From: Desulfobacula sp.
GTDB lineage: Bacteria > Desulfobacterota > Desulfobacteria > Desulfobacterales > Desulfobacteraceae
Length of the DNA: 12,260 nt
Assembly: GCA_023144585.1 (NCBI GenBank)
Contig: JAGLFI010000007.1
Location: forward strand, 1 to 12,260
Direction of reading: 5' to 3'
Shown here: positions 7,462-12,260 of the stretch, piece by piece
Layout: each line of letters starts with the position of its first letter
Numbering within the stretch: position 1 is the stretch's first letter
Position numbers and translations under genes: made by a program
Notes under the pieces: model-generated
Databases searched by the model: none
What the model was told of the DNA's origin: nothing
What the model saw: the letters and a program-made list of their open reading frames with translations, nothing else

Positions 7462-7911
7462 TTAGATTGTTACGCCAATTCCCTTGATCTGATCCATTGA
7501 GTTTTGCAATGCATCATGAAATTTTGGTGGTTCAGGCGAAGCAAGTAATTCATCCATGGCTTCTATGATTTCCTGAACAAATTGTTTCAAAATATCTTTT
7601 TCAAGAGCTCGGTTATTAACAATAGTTGTTGTTAGTTTTTCAAGACCATCAGTCGCCAGTATCCTTACATCATAATAAAGATCATTGCGTTTTATTAATG
7701 AAAGAACTTCTCTTGCCAGATTTGAGCTTGGATTCTCTACAAAAGGTAAAGATTCAATTGCGGCTTCGCGCAGACGCCAGTTTTGGTTAAACCGGAGCAG
7801 GCGGATCAATTCATCTTGGCAGCTGCCAAGCTCCTTACTCTCAGACAATTTTTTTAGTTTCTCCAGAACCACTCCCCAGTCATTTAAATTTCCAAAAATA
7901 TTTTTTCCCAT
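7462..7911 (-). CDS. Small alpha-helical HEAT-like repeat protein, first gene of pnt operon
   Basis: The protein has 149 residues from the ATG at 7911 (MGKNIFGNLNDWG). The same frame stays open up to a TTG at 8004, but that start has no ribosome binding site. The first ATG follows GGGGGG by three bases and lies just downstream of a TATAAT box, so I use 7911. The protein is soluble, has no signal peptide, and is predicted almost wholly helical. Pairs of amphipathic helices such as NWRLREAAIESLPFVEN (44-60) and DLYYDVRILATDGLEKL (77-93) resemble HEAT repeats, which usually bind other proteins. The C-terminal third (about 100-149) is acidic. I see no catalytic motif. Its position 53 bases before pntAA suggests an accessory or assembly partner of the transhydrogenase, an inference from context only. 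Confidence 0.82.
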   Translation of the reverse strand: MGKNIFGNLNDWGVVLEKLKKLSESKELGSCQDELIRLLRFNQNWRLREAAIESLPFVENPSSNLAREVLSLIKRNDLYYDVRILATDGLEKLTTTIVNNRALEKDILKQFVQEIIEAMDELLASPEPPKFHDALQNSMDQIKGIGVTI

Positions 7912-7936
7912 AAACCCCCCGGTTTTCTTAAATATT

Positions 7937-7942
7937 ATTATA
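7937..7942 (-). promoter_or_regulatory. Candidate sigma-70 -10 box before the helical-repeat gene
   Basis: On the - strand the sequence reads TATAAT, 25 bases before the ATG at 7911. The hexamer 17 bases further upstream is TTATCG (7965 to 7960), a weak -35. Transcription from here would give a short leader of about 20 bases that already contains the G-rich ribosome binding site. It would serve as a basal promoter downstream of the sigma-54 promoter at 8038-8053. Confidence 0.35.
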
Positions 7943-7960
7943 CTTCTGTTCAACAACACC

Positions 7961-7990
7961 GATAAATGATACGAGCTAAGCTCTCTTATC
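7961..7990. repeat. Nested imperfect inverted repeat in the pnt leader
   Basis: GATAA (7961-7965) pairs with TTATC (7986-7990), and within it GAGC (7973-7976) pairs with GCTC (7980-7983) around TAA. The element lies between the sigma-54 promoter start site and the TATAAT box, covering the -35 zone of the latter. It could be an operator or a leader hairpin; there is no direct evidence for either. Confidence 0.25.
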
Positions 7991-8037
7991 AAAGGACATT
8001 GCAAACTGACATAATCATTAAAATTAAAAAATTAAAG

Positions 8038-8053
8038 AGCAAGGAGTATGCCA
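8038..8053 (-). promoter_or_regulatory. Sigma-54 (-24/-12) promoter of the pnt operon
   Basis: The - strand reads TGGCATACTCCTTGCT. The invariant GG and GC are exactly 10 bases apart, and both boxes match the RpoN consensus TGGCAC-N5-TTGCW except for one base in the -24 box. The predicted start is about 12 bases past the GC, near 8027, giving a leader of about 115 bases to the ATG at 7911. It lies between the stop of the NtrC-type regulator (8177) and the first pnt operon gene, pointing at the operon. The regulator next door keeps its GAFTGA loop, so it is the obvious activator. Confidence 0.72.
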
Positions 8054-8082
8054 TAGGAAAAAAATTGAGGTAAGTAGCTGTA

Positions 8083-8101
8083 AATACATAGAATATGTAT
8101 T
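8083..8101. repeat. Inverted repeat AATACATA-gaa-TATGTATT
   Basis: Perfect 8-base arms surround a 3-base centre, 30 to 48 bases upstream of the -24 box of the pnt sigma-54 promoter. No T-run follows on either strand, so it is not a normal terminator for the regulator gene. Its place between the promoter and the candidate upstream activator site fits an operator or a bending-protein site; this is an inference. Confidence 0.35.
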
Positions 8102-8130
8102 GTTGGTGTTTTATAATTAAGAAAAGATCC

Positions 8131-8166
8131 TGATGCAAAACGCAGCGACCGTTGCACATTGCACCG
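8131..8166. promoter_or_regulatory. Candidate upstream activator sequence for the pnt sigma-54 promoter
   Basis: This short, locally G+C-richer stretch contains three TGCA words: TGCAAAACG (8134-8142), CGTTGCA (8150-8156, an imperfect inverse of the first), and a 7-base tandem repeat TTGCACA-TTGCACC (8152-8165). The last copy ends in TGCACC, the half-site of the enterobacterial NtrC operator, although no inverted partner is present. It lies about 80-112 bases upstream of the -24 box, the usual distance for enhancer-type activator binding. Confidence 0.35.
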
Positions 8167-8176
8167 AATAATGATT

Positions 8177-9532
8177 TCAGTTCATTTTTAGACGATTCAT
8201 TATACGCCATAGGGTGGATCGGTCGATTCCTAATAATTTTGATGCCTGGGTTTTATTATTACCAGTCATATCCAGGACATTAATGATATGTTTTTTGCTC
8301 AATTGTTCCAGAGATTTTATATCTTTGGAAAAAGGCTCTATACCTGAAACTAAAGGGGGCATTGTCAAAACAGGAGGAAGGCTGTTTTTAGTAATTTCAT
8401 TGCTGACTTCAAAAAGCGTTGCTCTTTCAATTATATTTTCAAGCTCCCTGATATTTCCGGGCCAATCATAATTTTCCAACAACCTAAGCACCTCTTGAGA
8501 AATACGTTTTATGTTTTTATTATTTTGAGCTGAATATTGCTTTAAAAAATGATGTGCCAGGATTCCGATATCTCCTTTACGTTTTCTTAAAGGCGGTAAA
8601 TCAATAATAACAACATTCAGACGGTAATACAGGTCCTTTCTAAAGCTGCCCTGCTCAACCATAGCCTCAAGGTTTTTATTTGTCGCAGCAAGGATTCTTA
8701 CCCAAACCTTTTTTCTCTCAAAGGAACCAACCGGCTGTATTTCTCCATTTTCCAATGCCCGCAGGAATGTCTGCTGGAGCCCTGTCCCGATATCCCCGAT
8801 CTCATCAAGAAATATTGTCCCCCCGTTTGCAGCTTCAAAGAGCCCTCTTTTGTCAGATACAGCACCTGTAAATGCACCTTTTACATGACCAAACAATTCA
8901 CTTGCCAGCAAGTTTTCATTAAGGGCAGCACAATTGACCGGAAGATAAGGTTTTGAAGCCTTGTCACTGTTAAAATGTATTGCTCTGGCAACCAGTTCTT
9001 TCCCCGTACCGGTCTCTCCATTGATAAGAACAGTTGCCTTTGAATCCTTGATGTTGTTGATGATTTTGAAAACAGTCATCATTGCTTCACTGGTTCCAAT
9101 AATATTTTCAAATGTATATTTTTTCTGAAGTTGATGTTGCAAACGGAGATTGCTTAAAAACAGCTCTCGCTTTTCCATGGTTTTTTTAACGACGACCCTC
9201 AGTTCTTCCATGTCAAAGGGCTTTAAAATATAGTCTTCAGCACCTTTTTTCATGGCTGAAACAGCTGTGTCAACCGTACCGTAAGCCGTAATAATAATAA
9301 ACAAGATATTAACATCATGCCTCTTTGTGGCTTTCAGAAGTTCCATTCCATTAATACCGGGAAGTTTGAAGTCTGATATGACCAAGTCAAATTGGGTGTT
9401 TTTGATCTTTTCAAGGGCTTTTTCTCCGGAATCAACTGCTTGTGCATCATAGCCCTCTTTTGAAATAACATGCAGTAATCCCTGATTCATTTTTTGATCG
9501 TCTTCAACAATTAAAATTTTGTATCCTTTCAT
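8177..9532 (-). CDS. NtrC-family sigma-54-dependent response regulator
   Basis: The protein has 451 residues from the ATG at 9532 (MKGYKILIVEDD). An ATG four codons upstream (9544) lacks a ribosome binding site, whereas GGGAG (9542 to 9538) sits five bases before 9532. In 451-residue numbering, the receiver domain has an acid pair in VEDD, phosphoacceptor Asp54 and Lys104. The AAA+ domain has Walker A GETGTGK (172-178), GAFTGA (219-224), Walker B TIFLDE (Asp243-Glu244) and PGNIREL. A Fis-type helix-turn-helix (GNNKTQASKLLGIDRSTLWR) ends the protein. Every part needed to drive sigma-54 promoters is present. It follows its kinase by 26 bases. The next gene downstream is the pnt operon, whose promoter is of sigma-54 type, so it probably activates that operon. 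No clear terminator follows, so some read-through is also possible. Confidence 0.94.
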   Translation of the reverse strand: MKGYKILIVEDDQKMNQGLLHVISKEGYDAQAVDSGEKALEKIKNTQFDLVISDFKLPGINGMELLKATKRHDVNILFIIITAYGTVDTAVSAMKKGAEDYILKPFDMEELRVVVKKTMEKRELFLSNLRLQHQLQKKYTFENIIGTSEAMMTVFKIINNIKDSKATVLINGETGTGKELVARAIHFNSDKASKPYLPVNCAALNENLLASELFGHVKGAFTGAVSDKRGLFEAANGGTIFLDEIGDIGTGLQQTFLRALENGEIQPVGSFERKKVWVRILAATNKNLEAMVEQGSFRKDLYYRLNVVIIDLPPLRKRKGDIGILAHHFLKQYSAQNNKNIKRISQEVLRLLENYDWPGNIRELENIIERATLFEVSNEITKNSLPPVLTMPPLVSGIEPFSKDIKSLEQLSKKHIINVLDMTGNNKTQASKLLGIDRSTLWRIMNRLKMN

Positions 9533-9558
9533 AGGATCTCCCATTCTATGATAAAAAA

Positions 9559-11214
9559 CTATTCTATAGGTAATTCAACAGTAAATACTGTACCAGGATT
9601 GATTGCATTGCCCTCGGTTGAACTGATTACTTTAATATCCCCCCCCAGTTTTCTTGCCATCTCATTACTGACAAAAAGACCAAGACCTGTTCCTTCTCCC
9701 GGACTTTTAGTTGTGAAAAACGGATTGAATATTTTGATAAGTTCATCCTTGGGAATCCCTGGTCCGGAATCTGCAATTTCAATTTTTACCTTTTTTAAAA
9801 CCTGCACGTAACGGGTTTTTAATTTTAATATCCCCCCATCCGGCATGGCTTCAATGGCATTTGTAACAAGATTTGTCAATATGGCCTGTATGGTGCTTGC
9901 ATCACCCTTAATGTCAGGCATATCTTTTTCCAGTTCTTTTTCTATTTTAATTTTTTTAGACGCACAATGGAGCCCGGCTATACCCATCAGTTTTGTCAGG
10001 GCTTTATTGACATCAGTAGTTTGTGCATCGCTCTGGGAATGGCGGGAAAAATCAAGAAGGTTTCTAACAATTTTACTTCCCTGTCTGACTTCATCAACTA
10101 CTGTGGAAAGTCTTTCCTGGATTATCTCTATTCCGATTCCAGATTCATTTAGTTCTTCTTTGGCAATCTGGGTATAGAGTAACGCATTGGCAAGGGGTGT
10201 GTTTAATTCATGGGCAAGACCTGAGGTCAGAAGGCCAAGGGATGCAAGTTTTTCTTTTTGAATGACTTGAAACTCAAGCTCTTTTTCGTACCGGTATTTA
10301 GCTTTCAAAATATTTACTATTATAGTTGAAATAACAAAAGCAAGGACAAATACAATCATTGCTGTCAGTATGCCATAAACAACAGCCTCCCTTCCCAGAG
10401 CCTTGATACGATTTAAAATTTCAGCCATGTCCTGGTCAGCCATAACATACCAAGGAAAAGCATCAACTTTCTGATAGGCTTGCAAAACACGCTCCCCTCT
10501 ATAATCGGTTGTTTCATAAAGCCCCTGTTTCTTTTCATCGATGGCATTTATAGAAATATGATCCACAATGGCCTTTGCCCCAAATCTTGATGTAGACAAA
10601 AATCTACCCTTTTCGTCTACCAAATAGACCTCTCCGGTAGCTTCTATATTGCTTTTTCTTAGCAGCGAGCCAACAAGCCTGAAATCAACCAAAGCACATA
10701 AGTTCCCATCTAGTTCTTTAGATGCGTTCAATATTGGTGTGCAAATCATAAGTGCCGGAATTTGTTCTTGCCCAATGGTAAACATAAAGATATCTTTAAT
10801 ATATGTATCCAACGATGACCTTACCGATTCACCAATGGTCTGCACTATTACCGGATCAAATTGTGCATCCAGAGTAGAGAAAACAAGCTTCCCTGATTTA
10901 TCCAGAACAAAAAAAACAAGATAGGGTCTGTAGTGTTCCTTCATTTGTTCAAAATGCATTTTAAGTATCGAGGTATTAAATCCAAAAAGATCAATAATAT
11001 TGGAAAGGTTGTTCATATCATTTGCTCTTTCCATCATAAATCCTTTTATTGCATCAGCATTGCTTTTTGACAAACCCTTTAAGTAGGATGATGCTTTTTC
11101 TTCGATCAGAGTTTCTCCCTGGGATATTACTTTGTATCCAAAAGAAGCCAGGGGCACCAGAGAAACAAGCATAAATGCCGCTATCAGGAATATTCTGAGT
11201 CTTTCAAAATTCAT
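9559..11214 (-). CDS. Membrane sensor histidine kinase with periplasmic dCache-like domain
   Basis: This 551-residue kinase has a membrane helix at about 7-28 and a second at about 278-303. Between them lies a periplasmic domain of about 250 residues with the double-Cache pattern: a long N-terminal helix, then YLVFFVLDKSGKLVFST (98-114) and the second lobe GEVYLVDEKGRFLSTS (194-209), ending in FPWYVMADQD before the second helix. Such domains usually bind small metabolites such as organic acids or amino acids. The kinase core has LTSGLAHELNTPLAN with His335, the N box TNLVTNAIEAM (447-457), DSGPGIP (482-488), FNPFFTTK and GEGTGLGL (506-513), all intact. AAGAG seven bases before the ATG is a modest ribosome binding site. 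It is the first gene of a kinase-regulator pair directly upstream of the pnt operon. The ligand is unknown; glutamate or a related acid is a guess from the neighbouring genes. Confidence 0.93.
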   Translation of the reverse strand: MNFERLRIFLIAAFMLVSLVPLASFGYKVISQGETLIEEKASSYLKGLSKSNADAIKGFMMERANDMNNLSNIIDLFGFNTSILKMHFEQMKEHYRPYLVFFVLDKSGKLVFSTLDAQFDPVIVQTIGESVRSSLDTYIKDIFMFTIGQEQIPALMICTPILNASKELDGNLCALVDFRLVGSLLRKSNIEATGEVYLVDEKGRFLSTSRFGAKAIVDHISINAIDEKKQGLYETTDYRGERVLQAYQKVDAFPWYVMADQDMAEILNRIKALGREAVVYGILTAMIVFVLAFVISTIIVNILKAKYRYEKELEFQVIQKEKLASLGLLTSGLAHELNTPLANALLYTQIAKEELNESGIGIEIIQERLSTVVDEVRQGSKIVRNLLDFSRHSQSDAQTTDVNKALTKLMGIAGLHCASKKIKIEKELEKDMPDIKGDASTIQAILTNLVTNAIEAMPDGGILKLKTRYVQVLKKVKIEIADSGPGIPKDELIKIFNPFFTTKSPGEGTGLGLFVSNEMARKLGGDIKVISSTEGNAINPGTVFTVELPIE

Positions 11215-11323
11215 TTTTCAACTCTTCTAAAATGATTGAAAACTATAAAAATACACAAAATCTTTATTCAGGGAATACAACACATTTTTATATCTTCTAC
11301 AACTAAAAAAAATAAGCGGTGTC

Positions 11324-11339
11324 TGGATAAAAAATTGCA
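11324..11339 (+). promoter_or_regulatory. Weak sigma-54-like element in the intergenic region
   Basis: TGGATAAAAAATTGCA has GG and GC exactly 10 bases apart and a perfect TTGCA -12 box, but the -24 box TGGATA matches the consensus only in TGG. If real, it would start + strand transcription near 11350 into the unexplained 11340-11640 stretch, where I find no solid gene. A chance match in AT-rich DNA is quite possible. Confidence 0.2.
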
Positions 11340-11868
11340 TGGATAAAAAAGTGTGCCAATATACAAAGGAAATGTTGCTACTGGACCTACAGAAGTCCTG
11401 AAATTCTTTAATGGCGCGAAAATATCCAAAGGGGGGGGGCGTGCTGTTTTTGCACTTCCCAGCCGCAACAGAAAAGGAATATCAAATATCTTAACTTCGA
11501 TTAAAGACTATCCAAATCGTTTTCCCATGTTTTGCAAAAGGAAATATGTCAAGCCTGGAAGATGGTGTATATCATTTTACCATGCCTTTTTGCTGATCAT
11601 GGGATCAAAAATAAATCACGGCAGAAGACATTGATGCGCCCATGTCCAAGTCAATCCTCACTACCCTTTTTACAACCTGTAAAATATACTGACATGATCA
11701 CTTCTGTTTTATGGATAAAAAAACATTCTCTGCTTTTTATTTGATTTACAATTTGAAAAAAAAGCTGACATGTGTTTGAAACCTTCCTTTTTTCCCCTTC
11801 ATTTATAACATCAATAATAGTTTAGTATTTCAGGTACTTATTGATTTTTTAACAGTTAAGAATTTAAG

Positions 11869-11884
11869 TGGCATCATAGTTGCT
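11869..11884 (+). promoter_or_regulatory. Sigma-54 (-24/-12) promoter of the right-edge sensor gene
   Basis: TGGCATCATAGTTGCT has GG (11870-11871) and GC (11882-11883) exactly 10 bases apart. Both boxes carry the same words as the pnt operon promoter (TGGCAT and TTGCT); only the 5-base spacer differs. The predicted start near 11895 gives a leader of about 53 bases to the ATG at 11948. Expression of this sensor protein would then need an NtrC-type activator such as the two encoded in this window. Confidence 0.68.
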
Positions 11885-11947
11885 ATTTAGATTCCTGCGA
11901 GGCATCTGGATAAATATGCTGAATCAATTTAAAGGTTGAATAGTATT

Positions 11948-12260
11948 ATGGATAAAAAAAAACAAAAGCATGAAGAAAAAAGAGGGCAGGCCAAACGATC
12001 CATTTTAATCAATATGATAATTGTTCCATTTATTCCTTTTTTATTGGTCATTGGCGTCAGTTTCTATTTTTTTACCACTGCACTTGAAGACAGGACTGTC
12101 AACAGTTTAAAAAGGATAGTACAAGATCATTGTGACATGATCGACTCCTTTTTGATAGAACGAAAATCAGACCTTGAACTCATTACAAATACCTATAATT
12201 TTGACGAAATCAATTCTGCCAAATCTATTAACATTATATTTGAAAATTTAAAAAACCGGT
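11948..12260 (+). CDS. Membrane sensor protein, N-terminal part (cut by window end)
   Basis: The frame is open for 104 codons to the end of the window. The start MDKKKQKHEEKRGQAKR is strongly basic and is followed by one long hydrophobic helix (about 19-42, INMIIVPFIPFLLVIGVSFY). A soluble segment after it begins LEDRTVNSLKRIVQDHCDMIDSFLIERKSD and looks like the first helix of a periplasmic Cache-type sensor domain. This is the usual N-terminus of a membrane histidine kinase, chemoreceptor or diguanylate cyclase; the output domain lies beyond the window, so the class is open. AAAGG (11931-11935) is a possible ribosome binding site at a long spacing. The sigma-54 promoter at 11869-11884 points at it. 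It is divergent from the other membrane kinase. Confidence 0.82.
   Translation, partial: MDKKKQKHEEKRGQAKRSILINMIIVPFIPFLLVIGVSFYFFTTALEDRTVNSLKRIVQDHCDMIDSFLIERKSDLELITNTYNFDEINSAKSINIIFENLKNR

Larger units (their letters stand above)
11215..11947. other. Long intergenic region without a convincing gene
   Basis: About 730 bases separate the divergent sensor genes. The part next to the - strand kinase (11215-11320) is very AT-rich and should hold its promoter, but no clear -35/-10 or -24/-12 stands out. From 11340 to 11640 the base composition is more mixed. An open frame from a GTG at 11353 to 11634 has no ribosome binding site and no family I recognise, and the other frames contain scattered stops. 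It could be a decayed gene or chance. The region also holds a run of nine G (11431-11439), three of the four TGGATAAAAAA words, two CTGACATG words (11689 and 11765), and a good sigma-54 promoter near its right end. Confidence 0.6.

Noticed and set aside
7912..8004. Longer N-terminus for the helical-repeat protein from a TTG at 8004
   Set aside because: There is no ribosome binding site at the TTG, and the extension covers a TATAAT box and inverted repeats. The ATG at 7911 follows a G-rich site.
8083..8101. Inverted repeat as a terminator for the second regulator gene
   Set aside because: The stem is almost entirely A-T and has no T-tract after it on the - strand.
7989..8210. Open frame of 73 codons on - between the regulator and the pnt operon
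   Set aside because: It overlaps the regulator's 3' end and spans the sigma-54 promoter and repeats; there is no ribosome binding site or recognisable domain.
11413..11428. GG-N10-GC on the - strand upstream of the membrane kinase gene
   Set aside because: The -12 box reads GCGC instead of TTGC and the -24 box is TGGATA; it is also about 200 bases from the gene.
11711..11809. Short frame MDKKTFSAF... of 32 residues
   Set aside because: No ribosome binding site precedes it and the composition is that of random AT-rich DNA.

Overview
The window is AT-rich bacterial DNA. Its protein types are split-alpha proton-translocating transhydrogenase, hexameric glutamate dehydrogenase and paired sensor kinases with NtrC-type regulators. 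These, together with the low G+C, suggest an anaerobic Desulfobacterales-like member of the Desulfobacterota. This placement is an inference; no rRNA or marker gene is present.

Layout. (1) Bases 1-176: the 3' end of a glutamate dehydrogenase gene on +. (2) 285-2806, +: a cytosolic histidine kinase overlapping by 1 base an NtrC-family sigma-54 activator, ending at a terminator shared with the next, convergent gene. (3) 2904-4253, -: a complete second glutamate dehydrogenase (gdhA) preceded by nested palindromes. (4) 4524-7911, -: a four-gene operon of a small helical-repeat protein, then pntAA, pntAB and pntB. (5) 8177-11214, -: a membrane dCache-type histidine kinase and a second NtrC-family regulator, directly upstream of the pnt operon and in the same direction. 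(6) 11215-11947: about 730 bases without a convincing gene. (7) 11948-12260, +: the N-terminus of a further membrane sensor protein, cut by the window edge.

How it fits together. Two glutamate dehydrogenases and a proton-driven transhydrogenase link glutamate/2-oxoglutarate metabolism with NAD(P)H balance, and two NtrC-type two-component systems sit among them. Both regulators keep the GAFTGA loop that contacts sigma-54. I find two promoters with correct -24/-12 spacing and the same core words (TGGCAT-N5-TTGCT): one in front of the pnt operon, the other in front of the right-edge sensor gene. The simplest reading is that the dCache kinase/regulator pair controls the pnt operon through sigma-54.

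Most unusual point. PntB keeps its proton-channel residues and the Rossmann glycines, but in domain III the Lys-Arg-Ser that holds the 2'-phosphate of NADP(H) in the classical enzyme is replaced by Asn-Phe-Asp, and the usual Gly-Ala-Asn-Asp reads Gly-Ala-Cys-Asp. The nucleotide used by this domain may therefore not be NADP(H). The operon also starts with an uncharacterised helical-repeat protein.

Starts were moved for three genes (gdhA, the second regulator and the helical-repeat protein) because the ribosome binding site or codon favours a downstream ATG.
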